From assembly GCF_014204545.1 (NCBI RefSeq), contig NZ_JACHLJ010000001.1, forward strand, positions 1,426,001 to 1,490,000: a DNA stretch of 64,000 nt, written 5' to 3'. The position numbers were made by a program, and so were the translations under genes. How positions within the stretch are numbered: the first letter of the stretch is position 1; every line of letters begins with the position of its first letter. This document shows, one piece after another, positions 49,659-58,998 of this stretch. Under the pieces are notes generated by a model. The model ran no database searches and was not told where the DNA came from. It saw only the letters and a program-made list of their open reading frames with translations. This stretch comes from Brevundimonas vesicularis (GTDB lineage Bacteria; Pseudomonadota; Alphaproteobacteria; Caulobacterales; Caulobacteraceae).

Positions 49659-50678
49659 TCAGTCCTCGCCCACCATGGCGATCCAGGGGTCGGCGGTTCC
49701 GGCCTCGACCTCGGCGACCTTGACGGCGGGCCAGCCGATGGAGGCGCTGCCGGATGCGGTCCAGGCGGCGACGATGAAGTCGCGCAGTTCGCCGGCGCCC
49801 GCCGCCAGACGTTCGTTGACGAAGGCCGCGCCGCGCGGGTCGGCGTCACGGAAGCCGCCGGCCTTTTCCAGGCGATAGAAGGGGATCACCGTGCCGAGCG
49901 TCGTGGTCAGATAGGAGACGGTGCGCGCCTTGACGTCGAACCCGTCCAGTTTGGCGGCAGGCATGGCGGCCTCAACGGCGTCCAGACGGGCGACGCGGTT
50001 GGTGAAATCGCCCTCGAACACGGCGTGGGTCTGGCGCGAGTTGGTGAAGCCTTCCGGGTTCGGGAAGTCGCCCCAGCCGTTGTAGTGGATGCTGGTGTGA
50101 TGCGGTTGCGAGCCGTCGCCGACGTAGTGGCCCATGACGCCGATGTCGCGCAGGATCAGGGCCTCGCGACGGATGCGGTCGGCGCGATACCAGGCCTGGC
50201 GCTCCATATTGGTCTCGCGCCTCTCGGCGGCGTTCAGCACGCGCCAATAGGCGAAGTCGCGGCCCAGCTGCTGCCAGGCGTCCATCATGGCGTAGGGCAG
50301 ATAGCCGGCGTCGTTGACGTCCAGACCGGCCTTGGTCAGGGCGGCGTCATATTCGGACTTCAGGCGAGGCAGATCGTTGAGGCTCATGCCGCGCTGGTCG
50401 AACACCCGCCCCTGGTCGTCCATGTCGATGAAGTGGGCGGTGTCGCGCTCGCGGTCGTGCGGCTGGCCGGCGCCTTTCCAGCGGTCGGGCTCGCGCGCCA
50501 GTTCGCCCACGTCGGCGATGGCGGCCGGGGTGCGCAGGAAGGCCGGCAGTTCGTCCGGCAAGGCCCGCATCGCCGCCACGCCGATCAGGCGATGGCCGGT
50601 GTTGCCCCAGGCGGTGACGGTGACAGCCGGCGCGGCGACCGCGACGAGGGCCAGGGCGGCGATGGCGAGACGTTTCAT
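49659..50678 (-). CDS. S1/P1-family zinc nuclease, secreted
   Basis: A 339-residue exported protein. Signal peptide (LAIAALALVAVAAPAVTVTA) is followed directly by AWGNTGHRLIG, which places Trp1 and the zinc His of the S1/P1 nuclease fold at the mature N-terminus. Further zinc ligands are likely in HFIDMDD, DIGVMGHYVGDGSQPHHTSIH and HAVFEGDF. Family members degrade single-stranded nucleic acids and nucleotides extracellularly, often for phosphate scavenging. ATG 50678. A TTG at 50684 is also possible. The upstream gap (50679-50892) has only a weak hairpin (50780-50821). Confidence 0.88.
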   Translation of the reverse strand: MKRLAIAALALVAVAAPAVTVTAWGNTGHRLIGVAAMRALPDELPAFLRTPAAIADVGELAREPDRWKGAGQPHDRERDTAHFIDMDDQGRVFDQRGMSLNDLPRLKSEYDAALTKAGLDVNDAGYLPYAMMDAWQQLGRDFAYWRVLNAAERRETNMERQAWYRADRIRREALILRDIGVMGHYVGDGSQPHHTSIHYNGWGDFPNPEGFTNSRQTHAVFEGDFTNRVARLDAVEAAMPAAKLDGFDVKARTVSYLTTTLGTVIPFYRLEKAGGFRDADPRGAAFVNERLAAGAGELRDFIVAAWTASGSASIGWPAVKVAEVEAGTADPWIAMVGED

Positions 50679-50892
50679 GGACAAACCTCAACAAGGATCA
50701 CGCCCGTCTAACGCATCCTTGATCGCGCCTCCAGCGTCCAAGGGGTGGAGCGAGGCGCATCGGCGCCTAGGTTATGAAGGCTCCCCGTTCGACTGTTTCA
50801 GGCTCCACATTCCTGGGGAGCGATGACGTGATTGCGTCGTCGCCGTCGTCGTACGGCCCTTCAAGTGGACGCCAGATTGAAAGGACATTCCC

Positions 50893-51513
50893 ATGCGCAC
50901 GCCCCGCATCGCCCTTCTTGCTTCCGTCGCCCTTCTTGCGACCGCCGCGACCGCCCATGCCCAAGACGCATCAACCACATCGCAGACGCCGACGGCCGCG
51001 CCGATGGCCGGCTCGACCACCTTCACCGACGACGAGCTGAAGAAGTTCGATGACGCCATGGCCAAGGTGAGAGCCGTCAGCGACACGCTGAACGGCGCCC
51101 AGCCGACGCCGGAACAGCAGGCGCAGATGGCCGCCGCGGTGCAGGATTCGGGGCTGGAGGTAACGCGCTTCAACACCCTGTCCAACGCCGTCGCCGCAGA
51201 TCCGGCCCTGGCCGCGCGCATTCGGGTGGTCAACGCCACGCCGCCAGCGCCCGGCACCCCGGCCGCCGCCGTGACGGATGACGAACTGAACCGCTTCGTC
51301 ACCGCCATGACGCAGATCCGCGCTGTCACGGCCGAGGTGCAGAACAATCAGGCGACGCCCGAGCAGAGCGCCAAACTGACGGCGGCGGTCGAGGCGTCCG
51401 GCCTGACGACCGAGCGTTTCAACGCCATTTCGCAGCTGGTGTCTGCGACGCCCTATCTTCAGGCCAAGGCGCAACTGGCCGGCGCGCGGCTGGAAAACAG
51501 CGTCAGCCAGTAG
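50893..51513 (+). CDS. Secreted DUF4168 protein with an internal duplication
   Basis: A 206-residue periplasmic protein. Signal peptide to about residue 23 (AATAHAQ), a Thr/Pro linker, then two homologous DUF4168-like units: FTDDELKKFDDAMAKVRAVS with GLEVTRFNTLSNAVAADPALAARI, and VTDDELNRFVTAMTQIRAVT with GLTTERFNAISQLVSATPYLQAKA. Each unit is about 70 residues, all-helical. Most DUF4168 proteins have one unit; the tandem copy suggests local duplication. Function unknown. Convergent with the antiporter gene, with only 3 bases between the two stops. Confidence 0.82.
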   Translation: MRTPRIALLASVALLATAATAHAQDASTTSQTPTAAPMAGSTTFTDDELKKFDDAMAKVRAVSDTLNGAQPTPEQQAQMAAAVQDSGLEVTRFNTLSNAVAADPALAARIRVVNATPPAPGTPAAAVTDDELNRFVTAMTQIRAVTAEVQNNQATPEQSAKLTAAVEASGLTTERFNAISQLVSATPYLQAKAQLAGARLENSVSQ

Positions 51514-51516
51514 GGA

Positions 51517-53379
51517 TCAGGTGTCGGCGGGCTCGCGCCGGATGTCCGGCGCGGCCGGGTCCGCCTCGTCCTCGTTCAACAGACGGCCTTCGCGACGGGG
51601 CTTGATGTAGGGGGCGGGCTGGGGCGTCGGCATATTGCCGCGCATCAGCTGGCGGCCGGCCTTGAGCCCGCCGGTCAGCTGCAGGTCCAGGCGGGCTTCG
51701 TCGCGACGACGCACGTCGCCGATGGTCTCGGCCGCCTCGCGTTCGTCCAGGCCCAGTTCGACCAGGGCGCGCTCGCCGAACTTGAGCGCCGACTCGAAGG
51801 TTTCGCGGATCTGATAGTCCACCCCGGCCTGGATCAGGCGCATCGAATGACCCCGATCGAAGGCGCGGGCCATGATCCGGGTGGTCGGGAACTCGGACTT
51901 GACCAGTTCGACGATGCGGTCGGCGGCCTCGGGCTTGTCCACGCAGACCAGGACCATCTCGGCCTCCTCCGCGCCTGACGCCCGCAGGGTGTGCAGCTGG
52001 GTGCCGTCGCCGTAGTAGACCTTGAACCCGAACTGGGAGGCGGCCTGGATCATCTCCACGTCGTTCTCGATGATCGACACGTCGACGTCGCGGACCAGCA
52101 GGGGTTGGGACACGACCTGGGCGAAACGGCCGAAGCCGATGATCAGCACCTGGCCGCGCAGGTCCTTGGCGAAGTCCACGCCCTCGGCGCTTTCGGCGTC
52201 CTGGACCGGCTTGGGCGACAGCCGCGCGATCAGCAGCGAGGTCAGGGGCGTCAGGGCCATCGACAGGATGACCACCGCCGACATCATCGCGCCGATGCGA
52301 GCGTCGAACAGGCCGGCGGCGACGGCGGCGCCGTACAGGACGAAGGCGAACTCGCCGCCTTGCGCGAACAGGCCCGCACGCTCGACCGCCTCGTGGTGGG
52401 TGGCCTTGAACAGGCGCGCGACGGCATAGATGCCCACGCCCTTGACCAGCATGAAGGCGACGACCCCGCCCAGCACCAGACGCCAGTCGGCGACGACCAC
52501 CGACACGTCCAGCGACATGCCTACGCTGAGGAAGAACAGGCCCAGCAGGATGGCGCGGAACGGCTCGACGTCGGCCTCCAGCTGGTGACGGAAGGTGGAT
52601 TCCGACAGCAGGACCCCGGCCAGGAAGGCGCCCATGGCCATGGACAGGCCGCCCAGCGACATGGCCCAGGCGGCGCCGACCACGACCAGCAGGGCCGCCG
52701 CCGTCATCACCTCGCGTCCGCCGTACTGGGCCAGCAGGCGGAAGACCGGATTGACCAGATATTTGCCGGCCAGCAGCACCCCGCCGACCGCCGCGACCGC
52801 GAAGCCGACGGTCTGCCACAGGGGCGGGGCCTGTTCGTTCGCCACGCCCAGCACCGAGGCCAGGACGGCGACGATGGCCAAGAGCGGCACAATGGCCAGG
52901 TCTTCGAGCAGCAGGATCGAGACCGCCCGCTGGCCCGGCCCGCCCGCGATCTCGCCGCGTTCCTCCAGCATCTGCATGATGACAGCGGTCGACGACAGGA
53001 CAAAGCCCATGGCGCCGACGAAGGCGACGGGCGCGGAGAAGCCCGCCAGCATGGCGGTCAGGGTCAAGATCAGGCCGCAGAACAGCACCTGGGCCGCGCC
53101 GAGGCCGAAGATTTCCTTGCGCAGTCCCCACAGACGTTTCGGCCGCATCTCCAGCCCGATGATGAACAGGAAGATGACCACGCCGAACTCGGCGACGTGC
53201 AGGATGGTTTCGGGCTCGCGAAACAGCTTCAGGCCGAAGGGACCGATGGCAAGACCCGCCGCCAGATAGCCCAGCACCGAGCCCAGGCCGATGCGCTTGA
53301 ACACCGGCACGGCGAGCACGCCTGCGGCCAGCAGAGCGGCCGCCGCGCCCAGATCCAGTCCCGTCGTCGCCTCAGCCAT
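51517..53379 (-). CDS. CPA2 monovalent cation:proton antiporter, KefB/C-like
   Basis: A 620-residue transporter: 12-13 membrane helices (GVLAVPVFKRIGLGSVLGYLAAGLAIGPFG; VIFLFIIGLEMRP; GFVLSSTAVIMQMLEERGEI; AQGGEFAFVLYGAA), then a cytoplasmic RCK/TrkA-N domain with the Rossmann glycines in LIIGFGRFAQVVSQPLL, and a charged tail with Pro-rich end. The motif QGGEFAFV and the RCK domain match glutathione-gated KefB/KefC K+ efflux systems. No KefF/G ancillary flavoprotein is adjacent. ATG 53379. May protect against electrophiles or adjust K+/pH. Confidence 0.9.
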   Translation of the reverse strand: MAEATTGLDLGAAAALLAAGVLAVPVFKRIGLGSVLGYLAAGLAIGPFGLKLFREPETILHVAEFGVVIFLFIIGLEMRPKRLWGLRKEIFGLGAAQVLFCGLILTLTAMLAGFSAPVAFVGAMGFVLSSTAVIMQMLEERGEIAGGPGQRAVSILLLEDLAIVPLLAIVAVLASVLGVANEQAPPLWQTVGFAVAAVGGVLLAGKYLVNPVFRLLAQYGGREVMTAAALLVVVGAAWAMSLGGLSMAMGAFLAGVLLSESTFRHQLEADVEPFRAILLGLFFLSVGMSLDVSVVVADWRLVLGGVVAFMLVKGVGIYAVARLFKATHHEAVERAGLFAQGGEFAFVLYGAAVAAGLFDARIGAMMSAVVILSMALTPLTSLLIARLSPKPVQDAESAEGVDFAKDLRGQVLIIGFGRFAQVVSQPLLVRDVDVSIIENDVEMIQAASQFGFKVYYGDGTQLHTLRASGAEEAEMVLVCVDKPEAADRIVELVKSEFPTTRIMARAFDRGHSMRLIQAGVDYQIRETFESALKFGERALVELGLDEREAAETIGDVRRRDEARLDLQLTGGLKAGRQLMRGNMPTPQPAPYIKPRREGRLLNEDEADPAAPDIRREPADT

Positions 53380-53544
53380 CGCATACCCCCAAGCTTGGCC
53401 TCTATTGTGGAGGTCCTGGTCGGCGATTGCGAGAGGACACGAAAGACACGCTGAAAGATCAGCGTGCGTCGCGGGGGATTTGGCGCCACAGTTTCGCCCC
53501 ATGACGACCCGCGACTGGCGGCAAGACAACAACCGGAGGAAGCC

Positions 53545-55407
53545 ATGTCACGCTCAATCAGGATCGCGGCCCTTTCGCTGCTGAGCGTTTCTTTTGCAGC
53601 GCCTCCAGTGGCGCTGCCGTCCGTCGCCCTGGCCAAGCCGTTGGACGGCGAGGCGACGCCTGCGGCCTGTGGTCCGTTGGGCTTCGACTTGGGCCAGCCT
53701 GCTCCGGTGGCTGCGCCTCCGGTGCGGCGTGTGGCGCCGCCTCCCGTGAACATCCCGCCTACCCGTAAGGAAGACCGCGTCGAATATACGGGCCCGCCTG
53801 TCATTCTACCGGGTCCGCCACCCCCGCCCGCGCCGCCTCCTCCGCCTCCGCCTCCGCCTCCGCCGCCTGTGCCGTCATCGACAGCGCCGCAAGATATTGT
53901 CGTCACAGGCTCCCGGATCACGCGATCACCAGGCGCCCCGACGTCTCCCGGCATGATGACGCCGCCCTCTGCCGAGACCGAACGCTATCCGGACGCAACG
54001 CCCAATCCGGTGAAGCGGACCAGCGATCAGCCGGTGTCGACCTTCTCCATCGACGTGGACACGGCGTCCTATTCGAACGTGAAGCGCTTCATTGACGAGG
54101 GTCGTGGGCCGCCAAAGGATGCGGTGCGGGTCGAGGAGCTGATCAACGCCTTCGACTATGACTATGCCCGGCCGACCAGCCAGCGCCGGCCCTTCGCCAT
54201 TACGACGGCGGTCGCGGCCTCGCCCTGGGCTGAGGGGCGTCAGATCGTTCACATCGGCCTGCAAGGTTACGAGCTGCCGGCGGGCGAGCAGCGGCCGCTG
54301 AACCTGACCTTCCTGGTCGATGTTTCCGGCTCGATGCGCAGTCCTGACAAGCTGGACCTGGCCAAGAAGGCGATGAACCTGGCCATCGACCGGCTGAGGC
54401 CGCAGGACACGCTGGCCGTCACCTATTACGCGGAAGGCGCCGGCACGACCCTGCAGCCCACGAAGGGCGACGAAAAGCTGAAGATGCGCTGCGCCGTCGC
54501 CAGCCTGAAGGCCTCAGGCGGCACGGCCGGGGCGAACGGCATGACCAATGCCTATGACCAGGCCCAGGCGAACTTCGCGCGCGACAAGGTCAACCGCATC
54601 CTGATGTTCACCGACGGCGACTTCAACGTCGGCGTGACCGACGACAAGCGGCTGGAGGACTATGTCGCCGACAAGCGCGGGACGGGCATCTATCTGTCGG
54701 TCTATGGCTTCGGGCGCGGCAACTATCAGGACGCGCGGATGCAGACCATCGCCCAGGCGGGCAATGGGGTCGCGGCCTATGTCGGGGACCTGAGGGATGC
54801 GCGCCGGCTGTTCGGGCCGGCGTTCGACAAGGGCGCCTTCCCCATCGCCGACGACGTCAAGATCCAGGTCGAGTTCAATCCCGCGCGCGTCGCCGAATGG
54901 CGGCTGATCGGATACGAAACCCGGCTGCTGAACGAGGAAGACTTCAACAACGACCAGGTCGATGCGGGCGAAGTCGGATCCGGCGCCAGCGTCACAGCCC
55001 TGTACGAGATCACCCCCGTCGGCGGCCCGACCCAGGTTCCCGAAAGGCGCTATCCCGATAACCGTATCGGGGTCGGCGGCGGCGATCCGAACGGCGAGAT
55101 CGGCTTCATCCAGGTGCGCTACAAACAGCCGGGCCAGAGCCGCTCGGACCTGATCCAGCAGCCGCTGACCAACCGCGCGGGCGGGCCGGTCAGCGCCCAG
55201 CCGCCCGAAGCCACGCGCTGGGCCATCGCGGTCGCCGGCTTTGGGCAAAAGCTGCGGGGCGATCCGTGGATGACAGCCGACTATGGTTGGGACCGGATCA
55301 TCGATCAGGCGCAAGGGGCCAGGGGCGAAGACCCCTATGGCAACCGGGCCGAGTTCGTTCAGCTGGTGCGGGCGGCCCAGGGCCTGCCGCCGATCCGGAC
55401 GCCCTGA
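53545..55407 (+). CDS. Exported von Willebrand factor A domain protein with DUF3520
   Basis: A 620-residue protein. Leader SIRIAALSLLSVSFAAP; Pro-rich linker (about 75-115, with a long poly-Pro run). A segment DIVVTGSRI (about 118) copies the signature found at the plug start of TonB-dependent receptors. The VWA N-terminal domain (VSTFSIDVDTASYSNVKRFI) is followed by the VWA domain with intact MIDAS (FLVDVSGSMRSPDKL; MFTDGDFNVGVTD). The C-terminal DUF3520 ends WAIAVAGFGQKLRG, DPWMTADYGWDRI. This is the YfbK-like architecture, of uncertain role in envelope or extracellular adhesion. ATG 53545 has GGAGGA just upstream. Confidence 0.88.
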   Translation: MSRSIRIAALSLLSVSFAAPPVALPSVALAKPLDGEATPAACGPLGFDLGQPAPVAAPPVRRVAPPPVNIPPTRKEDRVEYTGPPVILPGPPPPPAPPPPPPPPPPPPVPSSTAPQDIVVTGSRITRSPGAPTSPGMMTPPSAETERYPDATPNPVKRTSDQPVSTFSIDVDTASYSNVKRFIDEGRGPPKDAVRVEELINAFDYDYARPTSQRRPFAITTAVAASPWAEGRQIVHIGLQGYELPAGEQRPLNLTFLVDVSGSMRSPDKLDLAKKAMNLAIDRLRPQDTLAVTYYAEGAGTTLQPTKGDEKLKMRCAVASLKASGGTAGANGMTNAYDQAQANFARDKVNRILMFTDGDFNVGVTDDKRLEDYVADKRGTGIYLSVYGFGRGNYQDARMQTIAQAGNGVAAYVGDLRDARRLFGPAFDKGAFPIADDVKIQVEFNPARVAEWRLIGYETRLLNEEDFNNDQVDAGEVGSGASVTALYEITPVGGPTQVPERRYPDNRIGVGGGDPNGEIGFIQVRYKQPGQSRSDLIQQPLTNRAGGPVSAQPPEATRWAIAVAGFGQKLRGDPWMTADYGWDRIIDQAQGARGEDPYGNRAEFVQLVRAAQGLPPIRTP

Positions 55408-55468
55408 CCGGAACCGCCACGCTCGCGGCGGGTTTTCCAGCGCAACGCTTCAACCAAGGAAACCCGCC

Positions 55469-55876
55469 ATGAAGATCCGCGACGTGATGACCAAGGACGT
55501 ACATCTGGCCCGCCCTGCCGACACCATCCAGGACGTGGCCAGCCGCATGGCCAAGGGCGGCTTCGGCTTCGTGCCCGTGGCGGACGGCGACCAGCTGATC
55601 GGCACCATCACCGACCGCGACATCGTGGTGCGCGCCCTGGCGACGGGCGCCGCCTCGAGCGCCTCGGTGGTGGAGTTCATCACCCGCGATCCGCAGACGG
55701 TGCTGGACACCGACGATCTGAAGGTCGTTCTGGACCTGATGGGCGCGAAGCAGATCCGCCGCGCTCCGGTCGTGGACAAGCATGGCCGCGTGGTCGGCGT
55801 TGTGTCGCTGGGCGACCTGTCGACGCGCGTTAAGGAGAAATACGCCGGTGAGACGCTGGAAAGCATCTCGCGTTAA
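55469..55876 (+). CDS. CBS-domain pair protein
   Basis: A 135-residue protein consisting of two CBS motifs: MKIRDVMTKDVHLARPADTIQDVASRMAKG with GFVPVADGDQLIGTITDRDIV, and the second around EFITRDPQTVLDTDDLKVVLDLM with RAPVVDKHGRVVGVVSLGDLS. CBS pairs bind adenine nucleotides and act as stand-alone energy or redox sensors. ATG 55469 with AAGGA upstream; it follows the VWA gene by 61 bases, so co-transcription is possible. Partner unknown. Confidence 0.92.
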   Translation: MKIRDVMTKDVHLARPADTIQDVASRMAKGGFGFVPVADGDQLIGTITDRDIVVRALATGAASSASVVEFITRDPQTVLDTDDLKVVLDLMGAKQIRRAPVVDKHGRVVGVVSLGDLSTRVKEKYAGETLESISR

Positions 55877-55923
55877 GACCTGCGTAACCGCGCCCCGACA
55901 CCGGGCGTCAAGGATCGTCGTTC

Positions 55924-56523
55924 ATGCTGTTCCTTCGGATTTCGGAGGATGGCATGGCGCGCGCACAGTTCCAGAAGGGTCAGAAGGTCTGGGTCGAGTG
56001 CGTCGGCGCCTGGGCCTTCATCGAACAGGTCCAGCCCGTCTGGGCCAAGGGGTTCGAGGAGCCCGTGCGCGTCACCTACGACGTCGGTCTGGGGCGCGAG
56101 TTCACCGCCAACGAACTGCTGCTGGCGACCGACGATCCGGCCTCGGATCAGGGCTTGGGGGACTGGCGGCTGCTGCGGGCGCGCAACAAGTGGCAGCTGC
56201 CCGAGGATTGCCTGCATCACCCCCACCCCGGCACCTATCCGGTCGTCGTCACCGATCGGGCGGACTGGGGCGGTTGGCGCGTGCCGGGCGCCGAATACGA
56301 CCGCGATCCCCAGCATATCGAGTATCAGGCCCGCCTGATCGCCGCCGCGCCCCAACTGATGCGCCTGGCCCAGGATCTGGTGGATCTGGTCGCCGAGACG
56401 CCGGACGATGCGCCGCCGGCCGTCCTGACCCTGGCCCGCCAGGCGCGCGATTTGCTGCATGGGGTGACGCGTGTGCTGGAGCCCGCGCCCGACCGCCTGC
56501 TGTCGCCGGTCGCCGCCGCTTAA
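55924..56523 (+). CDS. Conserved-looking hypothetical protein upstream of the pleC homologue
   Basis: A 199-residue soluble protein. The N-terminal 60 residues (FQKGQKVWVECVGAWAFIEQVQPVW and VRVTYDVGLGREFTANELLL) look like a small beta-barrel of SH3/KOW type. A central DWRLLRARNKWQLPEDCLHHPHPGTYPVVVTD and a helical C-terminus follow. No family is recognised. ATG 55924 or 55954 (MARAQFQKG) could be the start. Its stop codon overlaps the first TTAA of the CtrA-type box before the kinase. Confidence 0.65.
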   Translation: MLFLRISEDGMARAQFQKGQKVWVECVGAWAFIEQVQPVWAKGFEEPVRVTYDVGLGREFTANELLLATDDPASDQGLGDWRLLRARNKWQLPEDCLHHPHPGTYPVVVTDRADWGGWRVPGAEYDRDPQHIEYQARLIAAAPQLMRLAQDLVDLVAETPDDAPPAVLTLARQARDLLHGVTRVLEPAPDRLLSPVAAA

Positions 56524-56581
56524 AAACCCGTTAAAAGCGCGCGCCGAGCCTCGACACGAATCCGCGACGCAGCCTAGATTC
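56520..56581 (+). promoter_or_regulatory. Perfect CtrA box and two GANTC sites before the pleC-like gene
   Basis: TTAA (56520-56523), seven bases, TTAA (56531-56534) match the CtrA consensus TTAA-N7-TTAA exactly. GAATC at 56558-56562 and GATTC at 56577-56581 are CcrM methylation sites. All lie within 95 bases of the kinase start, so both CtrA and methylation state could time its expression. Confidence 0.65.
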
Positions 56582-56613
56582 CCGCAACCAAGTGTTTGTC
56601 GGAGGGTCGGGGC

Positions 56614-58998
56614 TTGCGGGACGAGGAGCGGCGGGAAAATCGGTCGGGGCGTCGCGCCTCCGACCGCGCCGCCGGCGCGCCCGCCTGGTTGCGGATCGCC
56701 GTCCTGGTCCTGGCGCTGATCGCGGCCGCCTATGCCCTGATGGCGTCGCGCCAGTTCAGCCGGCCGACCCGCGAAATCAGCCGCCTGGAAGCCGAAAACC
56801 TGAAGCTGAACGCCGAGCTGGTCGCCAGCCAGACTGACGTGCTGATCCAGTCGGCCGAAGCGGGCCTGGCCGCGGGCCGCTCCGCCATCGCCGCCAAACG
56901 CGCCCCCATAGAGGTCGTCGAGGCCGCGCAGGCCGCCGCGCCCAAGGTCGCCTTCACCCTGGTTGGCCCCGGCGAGGCGGTGCAGGCCGCCAAGGGCGAA
57001 GGATCGGTCGTCGCCGGCCAGACCAATGCCGACGGTCTGAGGCTGGAGGCGCGGATCGCCCCCGTCCTGCCGAAAGGCGGCGAGACGCGGATCGTGTCGG
57101 CGGGCGGCGTAGTGCTGGCCTCCGCGCGCGCCGCCGAGATCGGTCAGCCTATTCGCACCCTGCTCGGCGTCGATCCCTCGGCCCTGGTCGACCAGGCCGA
57201 ACCGCGCGCCGTGAAATCGGGCGGCAAGGCCGGCCTTGCCGCTGCCGCTCGAACCGTCGCGGGCGGTCCCTATGTCGTCGCGATCTCGGGAGGGACGACC
57301 GCCTCCGTCTTCGACGACGCCTGGGTGGTGCTCGCGCCGCTGCTGCTGGGGGTCGGGGTCGTGGTCCTGTTCATCCTCTATGGCCTGCGCCAGACGCGCC
57401 AGCACCGCGAACGGGTGGCCACCGAAAAGCGGTTCCGCATCGCCGTCGAAGCCGCGCGGTGCGGGGTTTGGGAATGGGATCTGGCCAAGGGCGAGGTGTC
57501 GCTGTCGGACTATATGGCCGCCCTGCTGGGCTTTTCGCGCGGCGGCGTGACCGACGCCGAGGATGTGATCGGCCGCGTCCATCCGCGCTTTCAAGAAGAT
57601 TTCCGCCACGCCCTGCGCCAGGCGGCGGCCTATGGCGCCTTTGAGATCACCTTCCCGGTGGCGGGACCGGACGGGCGGGCGCGGTGGATCGACGCGCGGG
57701 GCCAGGCGCGCGGCGAGCGCGGCGACATGGGCTTTTCCGCCATTTTGGGCGTCGCGCTGGACATCACCGAGGCCCGCCGCGCCAAGGCCGCCGCCCAGGC
57801 CGCCGAAAGCCGGCTGCGCGACGGGGTGGAGAGCATCTCCGAGGCCTTCGTCCTGTTCGATCGTCAGGGACGGCTGATCCTGTGGAACCAGGCGTTCGAG
57901 GACGCCTTCGGCTTCGAGCACGGGGTGGTGCGGCGCGGCGCGATGAAGGACGAGCTAAACCGCATCGCCGGCCTGGCCATCAAGGCCGAGCACCGTCCCG
58001 CCGGCGGGCGCGCGGGTCTGCGGGAGGTGGAACTGCACGACGGGCGCTGGCTGCAGCTGTCCGAGCGGTTCACCTCGGAAGGCGGCTCGGTCGTCACCGC
58101 CGCCGACATCACCGCCATCAAACGCCAGGAGGCCGAGCGCCGCCGCGCCGCCGACGACCTGCGCGCCACGGTCGATCAGCTGGAAGCCAGCCGTGAGACG
58201 CTGGCGCTGCTGGCGCGCAAATACGAGGTCGCCATGACCCGCGCCGAGGCCGCCAACCAGGCCAAGTCCGAGTTCCTGGCCAATATGAGCCACGAACTGC
58301 GCACGCCGCTGAACGCCATCAACGGCTTCTCGGAGATCATGGCCAGCGAGCTGTTCGGGCCGCTGAACGAGAAATACAAGGGATACGCTGGCGACATCCT
58401 GAAGTCGGGCCAGCACCTGCTCAGCCTGATCAACGACGTCTTGGACATGGCCAAGATCGAGGCCGGCAAGATGACCCTGCACTATGAGCCGGTGTCCTTG
58501 CGCGAGGTCTGCGAGGACGCGGTGCGGCTGATGCGCGGCAAGGTGCAGGAGGCGGGCCTGAAGATCGCGGTCGAGGCCGGCGACCTGCCCGACATCGAGG
58601 CCGATCAGCGCGGCGTCAAACAGGTGATGCTGAATCTGATCTCCAACGCCGTGAAGTTCACGCCCGAGGGCGGCTCCATCGTCGTGTCGCTGAAACCTTT
58701 CGTCGGGACGCAGGGCGAGGACCGCGTCCGCGTCGCCTGCGCCGACACCGGCATCGGCATCGCGCCACAGGATCTGGTGCGCCTCGCCCGACCGTTCGAA
58801 CAGGTCGAGGGCCAGCATTCCAAGACCACCCAGGGCACCGGCTTGGGCCTGGCCTTGACCAAGTCCCTGATCGAAATGCACGGCGGCCAGCTGAGCATGG
58901 AAAGCCAGCCAGGCGTCGGCACGGTCGTCAGCTTCGACCTGCCGGTGAAGCGGCCGGACCAGACCGTGCAGCCGATCCGGGCGGCGTTTGCGGCTTAG
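56614..58998 (+). CDS. pleC: PleC-like polar sensor histidine kinase/phosphatase
   Basis: A 794-residue kinase. TM1 at about 25-45, a periplasmic domain of about 190 residues, TM2 at about 235-255 (VVLAPLLLGVGVVVLFILYG), then PAS (290-400), a second PAS (410-510), a coiled coil, HisKA with the acceptor in FLANMSHELRTPLNAINGFSEIM (about 568) and HATPase_c (NLISNAVKFTPEGG, DTGIGIA, GTGLGLALTKSLIEMHGG). Architecture and catalytic segments (YKGYAGDILKSGQHLLSLINDVLDMAKIEAGKM) match PleC, the DivK/PleD phosphatase at the flagellar pole. TTG 56614 is preferred (GGAGG 8 bases upstream) over TTG 56596. The gene follows a perfect CtrA box. Confidence 0.83.
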   Translation: MRDEERRENRSGRRASDRAAGAPAWLRIAVLVLALIAAAYALMASRQFSRPTREISRLEAENLKLNAELVASQTDVLIQSAEAGLAAGRSAIAAKRAPIEVVEAAQAAAPKVAFTLVGPGEAVQAAKGEGSVVAGQTNADGLRLEARIAPVLPKGGETRIVSAGGVVLASARAAEIGQPIRTLLGVDPSALVDQAEPRAVKSGGKAGLAAAARTVAGGPYVVAISGGTTASVFDDAWVVLAPLLLGVGVVVLFILYGLRQTRQHRERVATEKRFRIAVEAARCGVWEWDLAKGEVSLSDYMAALLGFSRGGVTDAEDVIGRVHPRFQEDFRHALRQAAAYGAFEITFPVAGPDGRARWIDARGQARGERGDMGFSAILGVALDITEARRAKAAAQAAESRLRDGVESISEAFVLFDRQGRLILWNQAFEDAFGFEHGVVRRGAMKDELNRIAGLAIKAEHRPAGGRAGLREVELHDGRWLQLSERFTSEGGSVVTAADITAIKRQEAERRRAADDLRATVDQLEASRETLALLARKYEVAMTRAEAANQAKSEFLANMSHELRTPLNAINGFSEIMASELFGPLNEKYKGYAGDILKSGQHLLSLINDVLDMAKIEAGKMTLHYEPVSLREVCEDAVRLMRGKVQEAGLKIAVEAGDLPDIEADQRGVKQVMLNLISNAVKFTPEGGSIVVSLKPFVGTQGEDRVRVACADTGIGIAPQDLVRLARPFEQVEGQHSKTTQGTGLGLALTKSLIEMHGGQLSMESQPGVGTVVSFDLPVKRPDQTVQPIRAAFAA

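Noticed and set aside
55873..57921. 682-codon frame antisense to the hypothetical gene and pleC
   Set aside because: Shadow of the coding strand; composition is Gly/Gln/Arg-rich with no domain.
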